From: Siccibacter colletis
GTDB taxonomy: Bacteria; Pseudomonadota; Gammaproteobacteria; Enterobacterales; Enterobacteriaceae
NCBI RefSeq assembly: GCF_000696575.1
Contig: NZ_JMSQ01000015.1
Span: 62,001 to 126,000 of the forward strand
Reading direction: 5' to 3'
DNA: 64,000 bases
The stretch's first letter is position 1, and each line of letters begins with the position of its first letter. A model generated the notes under the pieces. It did no database searches. It was not told the origin of the DNA and saw only the letters and a list, made by a program, of their open reading frames with translations. Below are positions 8,763-17,019 of the stretch, one piece after another. The position numbers and the translations under genes are program-made.

Positions 8763-9575
8763 TTATCCTCCGAACAGGCGTTTGAGGAATCCTTTCTTTT
8801 CTTCTTCAATGAAGCGGAAAGGGCGTTCTTCTCCCAGAAGACGGTCAACGGTGTCGGCATAGGCTTTGCCGGCATCAGCATCGGAATCCAGAATAACCGG
8901 CTCGCCCTGGTTGGAGGCGCGCAGCACGGACTGATCTTCAGGAATGACGCCAACCAGCGGAATACGCAGGATTTCCAGCACGTCTTCCATGCTCAGCATA
9001 TCGCCTTTGCTCACGCGGCCCGGGTTGTAACGCGTCAGCAGCAGGTGCTCTTTAATCGCGTCCTGGCCACGTTCGGCGCGGCGCGATTTTGAAGCCAGAA
9101 TGCCGAGAATGCGGTCGGAGTCACGCACCGATGACACTTCCGGGTTGGTAGTGATGATGGCCTCGTCAGCGAAGTAGAGCGCCATCAGCGCGCCGGTTTC
9201 GATGCCCGCCGGGGAGTCACAGACGATGAAATCAAAATCCATGGTCTGCAGTTCATCCAGCACCTTTTCCACACCGTCGCGGGTCAGGGCGTCTTTGTCG
9301 CGCGTTTGCGAAGCCGGGAGAATAAACAGGTTGTCGGTACGCTTATCTTTGATCAGCGCCTGGTTTAAGGTGGCGTCGCCCTGAATCACGTTAACGAAGT
9401 CGTAAACCACGCGGCGTTCACAGCCCATGATCAGGTCAAGGTTACGCAAACCGATATCGAAATCGATAACCACGGTTTTCTTACCCTTCTGGGCCAGACC
9501 CGTAGCGATGGCCGCGCTGGAGGTGGTCTTGCCAACGCCTCCTTTACCCGATGTAACAACAATAATGCGTGCCAT
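8763..9575 (-). CDS. minD: septum site-determining ATPase MinD
   Basis: A 270-residue ParA/MinD-type ATPase that dimerises with ATP on the inner membrane and recruits MinC and MinE. The deviant Walker A KGGVGKTT follows MARIIVVTSG. VIDFDIG and CDSPAGIE are the A' and B motifs. The C-terminal EEEKKGFLKRLFGG is the amphipathic membrane-targeting helix. It is the middle gene of minCDE. Confidence 0.98.
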   Translation of the reverse strand: MARIIVVTSGKGGVGKTTSSAAIATGLAQKGKKTVVIDFDIGLRNLDLIMGCERRVVYDFVNVIQGDATLNQALIKDKRTDNLFILPASQTRDKDALTRDGVEKVLDELQTMDFDFIVCDSPAGIETGALMALYFADEAIITTNPEVSSVRDSDRILGILASKSRRAERGQDAIKEHLLLTRYNPGRVSKGDMLSMEDVLEILRIPLVGVIPEDQSVLRASNQGEPVILDSDADAGKAYADTVDRLLGEERPFRFIEEEKKGFLKRLFGG

Positions 9576-9600
9576 AAAGGTGTTCCTTGTTAAAAAGGGC

Positions 9601-10311
9601 TTAACTCAATGTGTCGACAGTAAGCACGCCGTCAGTCAGTTTCAACCGCGCTGCTTTGTCATAAAATTCGGCCGGGATTTGATCGCTCAGCCAGTATTCA
9701 CCCGCAATAGAGACCAGCTCCGCCGCCAGGTGGGTACAAAATATTTGTGCGTCCCTGTCTCCGCTTGCGCCAGCAAGGGCGCGCCCGCGCATGTGACCGT
9801 AAATATGGATATTGCCATCGGCAATCAGTTCGGCACCGGCGCTGACGTGACTGGTCACAATCAAATCACAGTGTGGGGCATAAATGCGCTGACCGGAACG
9901 TACCGGAGCGTCAATTAAGCGTGATTTTGTGACCGGAGTAACAACAGGCGCAGCGGGAGAGGGGGCGTCGGTCTCGGGGGCCTTCGCAGCACGGGGGGCT
10001 TTCTCTTTGCCTTCTGTCAGCAACGGCAGGCCCGCCCGGGCGATCGCTGATTTGAGGCGTTCGTCTTTACAGCCGCTGATGCCCACCACGCGCAGACCGC
10101 TTTGCGCGATGATGTGCTGCAGCTGCGTCCAGTCTGCTTCGCCATTGAGCTGTGAAACATTCAGTACCACCGGCGCATTTTTCAAAAAAGCGGGCGCTTG
10201 GGCAATTTTGTCTTCCAGAGCCTGACGGATTACCTCGGGTTTTGCATCATGCAAATGAACCACAGATAAGGTGAAACTACTTCCTTTAAGCTCAATCGGC
10301 GTGTTTGACAT
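9601..10311 (-). CDS. minC: septum formation inhibitor MinC
   Basis: MinC blocks FtsZ assembly away from midcell when recruited by MinD. The start at 10311 gives [20 protein letters not shown], as in E. coli, and 236 residues. An in-frame ATG at 10341 adds ten residues with no family support. The N-terminal FtsZ-binding domain (about 1-105) is followed by a Pro/Ala-rich linker ([21 protein letters not shown]) and the beta-helical C-terminal domain ([16 protein letters not shown]... [16 protein letters not shown]) that binds MinD and dimerises. First gene of minCDE, divergent from ycgL. Confidence 0.97.
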   Translation of the reverse strand: MSNTPIELKGSSFTLSVVHLHDAKPEVIRQALEDKIAQAPAFLKNAPVVLNVSQLNGEADWTQLQHIIAQSGLRVVGISGCKDERLKSAIARAGLPLLTEGKEKAPRAAKAPETDAPSPAAPVVTPVTKSRLIDAPVRSGQRIYAPHCDLIVTSHVSAGAELIADGNIHIYGHMRGRALAGASGDRDAQIFCTHLAAELVSIAGEYWLSDQIPAEFYDKAARLKLTDGVLTVDTLS

Positions 10312-10434
10312 CCTGGCCTTACTCAATTCAGTTTGAATCACCCATCACTGGATGATATTCCGAAGACTATCAGGCATGTTATAGTCACTATTATATTGAG
10401 GCAAGTCACCATCCGGACAAATTCGAGTAAAAAT

Positions 10435-10710
10435 ATGTTTTGTGCGATCTACCGAAGTAACAAACGCGATCAGACCTATCTGTATGTTGAAAAAAGAGAC
10501 GATTTCTCTCGTGTGCCGGCGGAACTGATGGAAAGTTTTGGTCAGCCGATTCTGACGATGTTATTGCCGCTGGACGGTAAGAAAAAATTAGCCCACGCCG
10601 ATTTGAGTAAAGTGAAAGAAATGCTCAACGCCCAGGGATATTATTTGCAAATACCGCCGCCGCCGGAAAATTTGCTGAAAGAACATTTAAAGTTACAAAA
10701 CAATAAATAG
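10435..10710 (+). CDS. ycgL: YcgL-domain protein
   Basis: A 91-residue member of the YcgL family ([20 protein letters not shown]..., with [14 protein letters not shown]). Function is not established. The ATG at 10435 is the family start. The longer in-frame ATG at 10333 overlaps the minC promoter region and adds 34 residues without family support. It is divergent from minC. Confidence 0.92.
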   Translation: MFCAIYRSNKRDQTYLYVEKRDDFSRVPAELMESFGQPILTMLLPLDGKKKLAHADLSKVKEMLNAQGYYLQIPPPPENLLKEHLKLQNNK

Positions 10711-10783
10711 TATTTGCTGCACATCCCGGCGCTTTCCTGGCTAAATTAACCAGATGCTATGGTGCAAACGTTCAGGAAAGCGC

Positions 10784-11824
10784 ATGAAATACCTCGCCCC
10801 AGGCCTCGTTGCCGGTACTGTTTTTTTCTCTGGCCTCTGTGCGGCGCAGCCCGCTGCTACCGCCCCGGCTCCTGAGCCCGCCACCACCCAGCGTCTGGCA
10901 GAGACGGGCCGTAACCCCGCTGAGTTTCCGGCCTACGTCGAGACCCTGAAAAGTAAAGCGCGCGCCGCAGGCATCAGCGACGCGACCCTCACTGCCGCCT
11001 TCGACAATATTCATTTTGTTGACCGGGTAATCAAATCCGACCGCGGTCAGCTCGAAAATAAAATTCTGCTTGATGATTATCTCACCCGGGTCATTACCCC
11101 TGAGAAAGTGCGTGACGCCCGGCGTATGGCGCACGAGCATCGCCACGCTCTGCAGCGCATCAGCCGGGAGTACGGCGTACAGGCTAACTACATCGTGGCG
11201 CTGTGGGCGATGGAGAGCCGCTTCGGTAAAATTCAGGGTAAAGAGGATGTCTTCTCGGCGCTGGCCACCATGGCCTTCGAAGGGCGGCGCGAGGCATTCT
11301 TTTCCGGGGAGCTGATCGCTGCCCTGAAAATGGTGGATAAAGGTGAAATCACTGCTGACCAGATGAAAGGCTCGTGGGCTGGCGCAATGGGGCAGAACCA
11401 GTTTATGCCCAGCTCCTATCTGCGCTACGGCGCGGACGGGGATGGCGATGGCCGGATCGATATCTGGAACAATCTCGACGATGTGTTCGCCTCGACGGCC
11501 AACTATCTGGCGGAAGAGGGCTGGCAGACGGGGGAAGGGTGGGGACGCGAAGTGCGGCTTCCACAGGGCTTCGATAAAACCGAGGCTGGCACCGACAACG
11601 GCCAGGGGAAAACCGTTAGCGCCTGGCGCACCGCCGGCGTAACCCAGGCCGACGGGAGCCCGTTACCCGCGATTGACCGGCAGGCCTGGATTATTCTGCC
11701 GGAAGATGGTCAGCAGCGTGCTTTTATGGTGTATCCCAACTTCCGCACGCTGATGCACTGGAACCGCTCGTGGTACTTCGCTATCAGCATCGGTACGATG
11801 GCCGACGCCATTCTCAGCGATTGA
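10784..11824 (+). CDS. MltB-family lytic murein transglycosylase, secreted
   Basis: A 346-residue periplasmic muramidase-type enzyme of the SLT_2/MltB family that cleaves peptidoglycan to 1,6-anhydromuropeptides. The start at 10784 is preceded by AGGAAAG and gives a signal peptide MKYLAPGLVAGTVFFSGLCA. There is no lipobox, so it is probably soluble. The catalytic glutamate is expected at E144 in WAMESRFG, and GSWAGAMGQNQFMPSSY and GDGDGRIDIWN are family motifs. E. coli K-12 lacks a gene here between ycgL and ycgM. It is not MltB itself. Confidence 0.9.
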   Translation: MKYLAPGLVAGTVFFSGLCAAQPAATAPAPEPATTQRLAETGRNPAEFPAYVETLKSKARAAGISDATLTAAFDNIHFVDRVIKSDRGQLENKILLDDYLTRVITPEKVRDARRMAHEHRHALQRISREYGVQANYIVALWAMESRFGKIQGKEDVFSALATMAFEGRREAFFSGELIAALKMVDKGEITADQMKGSWAGAMGQNQFMPSSYLRYGADGDGDGRIDIWNNLDDVFASTANYLAEEGWQTGEGWGREVRLPQGFDKTEAGTDNGQGKTVSAWRTAGVTQADGSPLPAIDRQAWIILPEDGQQRAFMVYPNFRTLMHWNRSWYFAISIGTMADAILSD

Positions 11825-11880
11825 CAGCAGCCCGGCCGGACGCGGATAGTGTTTTTTCTAAATGACGACAGGGGAAGGAT

Positions 11881-12540
11881 ATGTATCAGCATCATAACTG
11901 GCAGGGCGCTCTGCTTGATTTTCCGGTCAGCAAGGTGGTGTGCGTTGGCAGCAACTATGCCAAGCACATTCAGGAGATGGGCAGCGCGACGCCGGAGGAG
12001 CCGGTGCTGTTTATCAAACCGGAAACGGCGCTCTGCGATCTTCATCAGCCGCTCTCGCTGCCCCAGGGGCTGGGCTCCGTTCATCACGAAGTGGAGCTGG
12101 CGGTGCTGATTGGCGCTACGCTGCGTCAGGCAACGGAAGAACACGTCAGCCAGGCGATTGCCGGTTACGGCGTGGCGCTGGATCTGACCCTGCGCGATCT
12201 GCAGGGCGCGCTGAAAAAGGCGGGTCGGCCCTGGGAAAAGGCCAAAGGTTTCGATAACTCCTGCCCGATCTCCGGCTTTATTCCCGCCGCGGCCTTTGAC
12301 GGCGACCCGCAGAACGCGACGCTGGCGCTGAGCGTGAATGGCGAAACCCGTCAGCAGGGCAGCACCGCGGAGATGATCCATAAGATCGTGCCGCTTATTG
12401 CCTATATGAGCCGCTTTTTCACCCTGCGCGCCGGGGATGTGATCCTGACCGGTACGCCGGAAGGCGTCGGCCCGCTGGCAAGCGGCGATGAGCTGGTGGT
12501 CAGCCTTAACGGCGAATCCGTCACCACCCGGGTGCTGTAA
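11881..12540 (+). CDS. ycgM: fumarylacetoacetate hydrolase-family protein YcgM
   Basis: A 219-residue FAH-superfamily enzyme. Relatives include acylpyruvases and oxaloacetate tautomerases. The metal site residues lie in HHEVELAVLIG (E-x-E type), and GYGVALDLTLRDLQ, KAKGFDNSCPISGF and ILTGTPEGVGPL are standard family segments. AGGGGAAGG precedes the ATG. The exact physiological substrate is not visible. ycgN follows 112 bp downstream. Confidence 0.94.
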   Translation: MYQHHNWQGALLDFPVSKVVCVGSNYAKHIQEMGSATPEEPVLFIKPETALCDLHQPLSLPQGLGSVHHEVELAVLIGATLRQATEEHVSQAIAGYGVALDLTLRDLQGALKKAGRPWEKAKGFDNSCPISGFIPAAAFDGDPQNATLALSVNGETRQQGSTAEMIHKIVPLIAYMSRFFTLRAGDVILTGTPEGVGPLASGDELVVSLNGESVTTRVL

Positions 12541-12652
12541 ACGCACCTCCCTCCCGGCCCGCTTTGCGTGCGGGCCGTGCAGCTGATAGAATTCGCCTCC
12601 TTTTTGTCCGCCTGCAGCGCGGACGTCCGTGCAATAAGATGTGGTAAACGAT

Positions 12653-13099
12653 ATGGCTGACATCCCGTTCTGGCAGAGCAAAACCCTGGATGATATGAGT
12701 GACGCAGAGTGGGAATCCCTGTGCGACGGCTGCGGCCAGTGCTGCCTGCATAAGCTGATGGATGAAGACAGCGATGAGATCTATTTCACCAACGTTGCCT
12801 GCAGCCAGCTCAATATCAAAACCTGCCAGTGCCGCAACTATGAGCGCCGCTTCGACTACGAGCCGGACTGCATCAAACTGACGCGCGAAAACCTGCCGAC
12901 CTTCGAGTGGTTACCGCATACCTGCGCCTATCGTCTGCTGGCAGAAGGCAAACCGCTGCCAGCCTGGCACCCGCTGATTGCCGGCTCCAAAGCCGCGATG
13001 CACGGCGAGCGTATCTCGGTGCGCCATATTGCAGTGCGTGAATCGGAAGTCCGCGACTGGCAGGACCATATTTTGAATAAGCCAGACTGGGCACAGTAA
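12653..13099 (+). CDS. ycgN: YcgN, UPF0260 cysteine-cluster protein
   Basis: A 148-residue protein of the UPF0260/YkgJ zinc- or iron-chelating family. The signature [10 protein letters not shown] near the N-terminus and [20 protein letters not shown] and HTCAYRL supply cysteines for a metal site. Function is unknown. The start could be ATG at 12653 or GTG at 12641 (152 residues). Neither has a clear ribosome binding site, and I took the ATG. Confidence 0.92.
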   Translation: MADIPFWQSKTLDDMSDAEWESLCDGCGQCCLHKLMDEDSDEIYFTNVACSQLNIKTCQCRNYERRFDYEPDCIKLTRENLPTFEWLPHTCAYRLLAEGKPLPAWHPLIAGSKAAMHGERISVRHIAVRESEVRDWQDHILNKPDWAQ

Positions 13100-13151
13100 A
13101 CCCTTGAGGGGGCCCGATAAGCGTCGCCCCGGTTCTGGTTATTACCCGCAA

Positions 13152-13204
13152 ATTAATTAGCCTGATAAATATTATTTTTTACCCGCTAACGATCGCTAAT
13201 TAAT
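13152..13204. repeat. inverted repeat in an AT-rich patch after ycgN
   Basis: ATTAATTAGC (13152-13161) and GCTAATTAAT (13195-13204) are a perfect 10-bp inverted repeat in a notably AT-rich stretch that separates ycgN from the lineage-specific genes. Confidence 0.6.
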
Positions 13205-13322
13205 ATTCGCAATATATATGTATTGCCCGCAGCCACGACACGCTATTTCATTATTGCCGTGAATCAATATTCACCGCATGATGGCGTGCTACCGTGGCGG
13301 TTCCCCTCTCTACAGGATAACC

Positions 13323-13619
13323 ATGATGAACATCAGGGCGTCAGGCGTTGTTGTGTTTGTGGTAATTGGATTAATGTTCAGCGATGCGGCGTTAGCAAAG
13401 GGTAGCCGCCCGTCGGATAACCAGATAAAAGAAGAAATTATTGCGGACTCGATTGCCGGGTACGATGGCAACTGTCCGTGCCCGTATAACCGGGCGCGCA
13501 ACGGCAGTTCCTGCGGCAAGCGCAGCGCGTGGAGCCGCGCCGGAGGCGAAGCACCGCTCTGTTATAAAGATGATGTCAGTCAGGAGATGGTTGACGAGTG
13601 GCGCGCCGCACACCACTAA
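13323..13619 (+). CDS. small secreted cysteine-containing protein, function unknown
   Basis: A 98-residue protein starting MMNIRASGVVVFVVIGLMFS with a signal peptide that should be cut after DAALA. The mature part contains GNCPCPYNRARNGSSCGKRSA (four cysteines) and a fifth cysteine in APLCYKDD. I recall proteins with a CPCPYN...CG-R-SA-S pattern on plasmids and in enterobacteria, but no function. AGGATA at 13314-13319 supports a start at 13323 or at the adjacent ATG 13326. Its AT-rich upstream region and position where E. coli has hlyE/umuDC suggest acquisition by transfer. Confidence 0.8.
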   Translation: MMNIRASGVVVFVVIGLMFSDAALAKGSRPSDNQIKEEIIADSIAGYDGNCPCPYNRARNGSSCGKRSAWSRAGGEAPLCYKDDVSQEMVDEWRAAHH

Positions 13620-13636
13620 AACAGGAGTAATCCGCT

Positions 13637-13698
13637 GGTGTGAATCACTGGTTCACACCCGGACATACTCTTTTGATTGGTTTACGAAAAAAGAGTAT
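13637..13698. repeat. two hairpins after the small secreted gene
   Basis: GGTGTGAA (13637-13644) pairs with TTCACACC (13652-13659). ATACTCTTTT (13665-13674) pairs with AAAAGAGTAT (13689-13698). Neither has a U-run. The first could be a repressor operator and the second could end transcripts from either side. Confidence 0.5.
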
Positions 13699-13785
13699 CT
13701 ATTTAATGCGCTTCAGTGCATCGTAAGCACTCGTTGCGAAACCGTCGCTGCAGTCGCTTCTGCCTTTCCTCTTTGTCAGAAACAT
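13699..13785 (-). CDS. possible 28-residue small ORF
   Basis: ATG at 13785 opens MFLTKRKGRSDCSDGFATSA followed by YDALKRIK and TAG. GGA lies 5 nt upstream of the ATG. TATAGA about 30 nt further upstream could be a -10, but no convincing -35 is seen. A hairpin (13665-13698) begins right after the stop. I do not recognise the peptide. A chance ORF is quite possible. Confidence 0.3.
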   Translation of the reverse strand: MFLTKRKGRSDCSDGFATSAYDALKRIK

Positions 13786-13916
13786 TCTCTTCCGCGGTAA
13801 TAACACCCTTTCTATACCTGATGGCTGTTAATAACTCGTAATAACGTAGCGCCGTGTGGCTCATTATTTGTGACCACAGCCGCTACCACTTTTTTATTGC
13901 TGGTAGATGACACTGA

Positions 13917-14831
13917 ATGCCTCAAAATTTTAAAACTGAATTTTTACATCCGCGCCACTGGATGACCTGGACTGGCGTAACCATTCTCTGGTTGCTGGTG
14001 CAGCTGCCTTATCCGCTGCTGGTAAAACTTGGCCGCACTCTGGGCCGCCTGGCGCGCCCGTTCCTGAAAAAACGTGAGTACGTTGCCAACCGCAACCTGG
14101 AATTGTGCTTTCCGGCGATGGATAACTTCTCGCGCAGCACGCTGCTGACCGATAACTTTACCTCGCTTGGCATGGCGCTGATCGAAACCGGCATGGCCTG
14201 GTTCTGGAGCGATGCCCGGCTGCACAAGCACTTTGACGTAGAAGGCTTTGCCAACCTGCAGCGCGCCCTCGATCAGGGCAAAGGCGTGATGGTGGTCGGC
14301 GTGCACTTTATGTCGCTGGAGCTGGGCGGCCGAGTGATGGGCTTATGTCGTCCGATGATGGCGACCTATCGCCCGCACAACAACCCGGTGCTGGAGTTTG
14401 TGCAGACCCGGGGTCGCCTGCGTTCTAATAAAGCCATGATCGACCGCCGTAATCTGAAAGGCCTGGTCAGCGCGCTGAAGAAGGGCGAGGCGGTATGGTT
14501 CGCGCCGGATCAGGATTATGGCCGCAAGGGCAGCGTGTTTGCGCCGTTCTTCGCAATGCAGAATACCGCCACCACGAACGGCACCTTCGTTATCTCACGC
14601 CTCTCCGGCGCGGCGATGCTGACCATCACCATGATTCGGCGTAAAGATAACGCCGGCTATCGTCTCTATATCGGCGATATGCTTACCGATTACCCGTCGG
14701 GTAACGAGCAGGCGGCAGCAGGGTACATCAATAAAAAAATTGAAGATGAAATTCTGCGCGCCCCGGAACAGTATCTCTGGGTGCATCGCCGGTTTAAAAC
14801 CCGTCCGCTGGGCGAAGCCGCCTCTTATTAA
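13917..14831 (+). CDS. lpxP: LpxP/LpxL-family lipid A acyltransferase, LpxP-like
   Basis: A 304-residue inner-membrane enzyme that transfers a secondary acyl chain to Kdo2-lipid IVA. The N-terminus has one hydrophobic segment (about 19-37, TGVTILWLLVQLPYPLLVKLG). The HX4E catalytic motif is H130-FMSL-E135, and MMATYRPHNNPVLE, APDQDYGRKGS and EQYLWVHRRFKTRP are diagnostic. These segments resemble E. coli LpxP (palmitoleoyl transferase) more than LpxL. E. coli has lpxP elsewhere, so this may be an extra paralogue. No strong ribosome binding site precedes the ATG at 13917. Confidence 0.85.
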   Translation: MPQNFKTEFLHPRHWMTWTGVTILWLLVQLPYPLLVKLGRTLGRLARPFLKKREYVANRNLELCFPAMDNFSRSTLLTDNFTSLGMALIETGMAWFWSDARLHKHFDVEGFANLQRALDQGKGVMVVGVHFMSLELGGRVMGLCRPMMATYRPHNNPVLEFVQTRGRLRSNKAMIDRRNLKGLVSALKKGEAVWFAPDQDYGRKGSVFAPFFAMQNTATTNGTFVISRLSGAAMLTITMIRRKDNAGYRLYIGDMLTDYPSGNEQAAAGYINKKIEDEILRAPEQYLWVHRRFKTRPLGEAASY

Positions 14832-14872
14832 TCGCCGCCTTAAGTCAGCCTGGCTGGCTTGCAGGCAGTAAC

Positions 14873-14917
14873 AGCCGCACGCGAGAATTCCTTAATAAAC
14901 GTGCGGCTTATTTTTTC
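14873..14917 (+). terminator. intrinsic terminator after the lpxP-like gene
   Basis: AGCCGCACG and CGTGCGGCT form a 9-bp stem across an AT-rich loop and are followed by TATTTTTTC. Confidence 0.82.
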
Positions 14918-14974
14918 ATTCCGGTTATTTCCGCGTTAAATGCTTCGTAACCAAAAAACTCTTTCACCCTGACC

Positions 14975-15001
14975 TGTATTTTTTCCTTCCGCTGTCGATA
15001 A
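14975..15001 (+). promoter_or_regulatory. sigma-28 (FliA) type promoter for cheV
   Basis: TGTATTTT, 11 nt, then GTCGATAA compare with the FliA consensus TAAAGTTT-N11-GCCGATAA. The -10 differs at one position and the -35 is weaker. A flagellar class III promoter in front of cheV is expected from Salmonella. Confidence 0.6.
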
Positions 15002-15117
15002 CTTCTTCAGAACAATTTTTTGTAGCGCACGTGTCTGACAGCGATGTGGATATTCCGTTAACCATCATTCCTGACGCCTCATGAGCTAACAACGACCCGC
15101 ATACCGTGGAGGGAAAA

Positions 15118-16083
15118 GTGGATAACTTTCAGAAAGAGATTGATGAGAGGGCGAACCTCGCCCTGTCAAATAAGTTTGAGCTGCTGCTGTTTCGCCTGGG
15201 CACCGCGCTGCACTCTGACAAGTCAGAGCTGTTTGGCATCAACGTCTTTAAGCTGCGCGAAATTGTCCCGATGCCAACCATCACCCGCGCGGCGGGCATG
15301 AAATCCCCGTTGCTGGGCGTGGTGAGCATCCGCGATCAGATTATCCCGGTTATCGATCTGCCTGCGGTTGCGGGCTGCACGCCCACCACCGGCCTGAACC
15401 TGCTGCTGGTCACCGAATATGCGCGCAGCACTCAGGCGTTCGCCGTGGAAGCGGTGGACAATATCGTGCGCCTCAACTGGAACCAGGTGCATCCGGCCGA
15501 GTCGGCGATGAGCACCCGCAATATCACCAGCATCGCCTGTCTCGATGATGACCAGCAGGCCAACGAACTGGCGATGGTGCTGGACGTGGAACAGATCCTG
15601 TATGACATCATTCCGTCGGCCCGCGACGTGCCGATGAAAGAGGTGAAGGATCGCACCTTCAACATCAAACCGGGCGCGGTGGCCATCGTGGCAGAGGATT
15701 CGAAAGTCGCCCGTACCATGCTGGAGCAGGGGCTGAAGAGCATGGGCATTCCGGCGCTGATGCACAACACCGGGCTGGAGGCGTGGGAGAAGATCAAGCT
15801 GATGGCGAAGGAAGCGCAGGCGGAGGGTAAACCGATTGGCGATAAAATCGCTATGGTGCTGACCGATCTGGAAATGCCGGAAATGGATGGTTTTACCCTG
15901 ACGCGCAACATCAAGCTGGACGACAAACTGAAGCGCATTCCGGTGGTGATCCACTCCTCGTTGTCGGGAAGTGCTAACGAAGAGCACGTGCGTAAAGTGG
16001 GCGCGGATGCTTACGTCGCCAAGTTTGAAATCAACGAGCTTTCTGCGGTGATCCACCGCGTGCTGGACGCCCCGGTAAGTTAA
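15118..16083 (+). CDS. cheV: chemotaxis coupling protein CheV (CheW-receiver fusion)
   Basis: A 321-residue cytoplasmic protein with a CheW domain (about 15-165) that couples methyl-accepting receptors to CheA and a receiver domain (about 186-320) with predicted phosphoacceptor D250 in LTDLEMPEMDG. It may serve as a coupling protein and phosphate sink during adaptation. I chose GTG at 15118 because GGAGGG precedes it and (M)DNFQKEIDERANL matches Salmonella CheV. GTG at 15106 would place the start upstream of that site. E. coli K-12 lacks cheV, so this supports a motile non-Escherichia host. Confidence 0.95.
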   Translation: MDNFQKEIDERANLALSNKFELLLFRLGTALHSDKSELFGINVFKLREIVPMPTITRAAGMKSPLLGVVSIRDQIIPVIDLPAVAGCTPTTGLNLLLVTEYARSTQAFAVEAVDNIVRLNWNQVHPAESAMSTRNITSIACLDDDQQANELAMVLDVEQILYDIIPSARDVPMKEVKDRTFNIKPGAVAIVAEDSKVARTMLEQGLKSMGIPALMHNTGLEAWEKIKLMAKEAQAEGKPIGDKIAMVLTDLEMPEMDGFTLTRNIKLDDKLKRIPVVIHSSLSGSANEEHVRKVGADAYVAKFEINELSAVIHRVLDAPVS

Positions 16084-16112
16084 CTGCTGAAGCGTATCCT
16101 GGCCACAGGAGA

Positions 16113-16142
16113 TAAAAAAGGTCGCCGAAGCGACCTTTTTTT
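16113..16142. terminator. terminator after cheV
   Basis: AAAAAAGGTCGC and GCGACCTTTTTTT form an A/T-flanked hairpin that can act in both directions. The small minus-strand ORF stops at 16144, immediately beside it. Confidence 0.88.
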
Positions 16143-16143
16143 A

Positions 16144-16233
16144 CTACTTTTTCGTCGGAAGCGGTTGTTTATCGCCGGATTCCGGCGCATCGTTCGGATT
16201 GTCTTTCTCTACCTGCATCAGAAAATAGTGCAT
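16144..16233 (-). CDS. candidate 29-residue small protein downstream of dsbB
   Basis: The ATG at 16233 opens MHYFLMQVEKDNPNDAPESG followed by DKQPLPTKK and TAG. AGGAGG at 16244-16239 sits five bases before the ATG. A sigma-S-like -10 lies about 30 bp upstream and a terminator hairpin follows the stop, so all parts of a complete small gene are present. The peptide is hydrophilic with a short hydrophobic start (YFLM) and a Pro/Lys tail. An overlapping ATG at 16237 opens a 22-residue frame but is only one base from AGGAGG. I do not recognise a homologue. Confidence 0.62.
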   Translation of the reverse strand: MHYFLMQVEKDNPNDAPESGDKQPLPTKK

Positions 16234-16257
16234 TCATTCCTCCTCAGTTGCCGGACA

Positions 16258-16271
16258 CAGGCTAAGTATAG
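16258..16271 (-). promoter_or_regulatory. sigma-S-like promoter for the 29-residue ORF
   Basis: The minus strand reads TCTATACTTAG, with -10 hexamer TATACT at 16270-16265. It fits the sigma-S extended -10 KCTAYRCTTAA at ten of eleven positions. There is no well-spaced -35, which is common for sigma-S promoters. It lies downstream of the dsbB terminator, so the ORF would be transcribed independently. Confidence 0.65.
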
Positions 16272-16304
16272 AAAAGCCTGCGCCAGACAAGCCAGGCGGC
16301 AGAG

Positions 16305-16330
16305 ACAAAAAACGCGCCCTGAGGCGCGTT
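16305..16330 (-). terminator. dsbB terminator
   Basis: AACGCGCC and GGCGCGTT form an 8-bp stem with a 4-nt loop. The plus-strand A-run at 16305-16310 is the U-tract for minus-strand transcription. Confidence 0.87.
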
Positions 16331-16334
16331 CTGC

Positions 16335-16865
16335 TTAGCGACCAAACAGATCGCGACGTTTCGGTTTGAACGGCTGGGCTATCAACACCAGCAGCGCGAC
16401 CAGCATGTAAGCGGCGAAAATACCGATCAACCACTGCGGCATTTCCAGAGAGAGAAACTCCCACTGGCGCACCGAGCAGTCGCCGGAAGCGACAAACACC
16501 TGCGGCAGCCATTTGTCGAGCGGCAGCCAGGTGGGGAATTTTGCCGCGAACGGGCAGACGGCAAACGGCGACGGGTGCAGCTGCAGCATGGTGTGCTCAT
16601 ACGAGAGCCGTAAGCCTTCCCAGGCGCTGTAAATCCACAGGGCGATAGCCCCATAGCGCAGCGGTGATTTCGGGGCGATGGCACCCAGCAGGCCCGCACC
16701 CATCACGCCGAACAGCGCGCAGCGCTCATAGATACACAGCACGCACGGCTTCAGCAGCATGACGTGCTGGAACCACAACGCCACCATCTCCAGGGCAAAC
16801 GCCGTCAGGGCCATTAAAAGCCAGGCGCCACGTCCGCGCGAGCACTGATTCAAATATCGCAACAT
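16335..16865 (-). CDS. dsbB: disulfide bond oxidoreductase DsbB
   Basis: A 176-residue inner-membrane protein with four transmembrane helices that reoxidises periplasmic DsbA and passes electrons to quinone. Redox cysteines are C41 and C44 ([10 protein letters not shown]) and the pair in FAVCPF and SGDC in the second periplasmic loop. The start at 16865 gives [20 protein letters not shown] and the exact length of E. coli DsbB. The ATG at 16982 adds an unlikely leader. nhaB ends 38 bp beyond it upstream of the dsbB promoter region, as in E. coli. Confidence 0.97.
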   Translation of the reverse strand: MLRYLNQCSRGRGAWLLMALTAFALEMVALWFQHVMLLKPCVLCIYERCALFGVMGAGLLGAIAPKSPLRYGAIALWIYSAWEGLRLSYEHTMLQLHPSPFAVCPFAAKFPTWLPLDKWLPQVFVASGDCSVRQWEFLSLEMPQWLIGIFAAYMLVALLVLIAQPFKPKRRDLFGR

Positions 16866-17019
16866 AATCTGATTTCCCTGCATTATGCGGTAAAGCGGCA
16901 GTGTAAACGAAAACCGCTCTGCCGCCACCTGGCAGCCAAAAAATATCTGACGAAACGGGAGTTTATTGACGTGAAGCGGCATATCGGGCGGTATTCACCC
17001 GATATGCCAGGAGCAGGCG

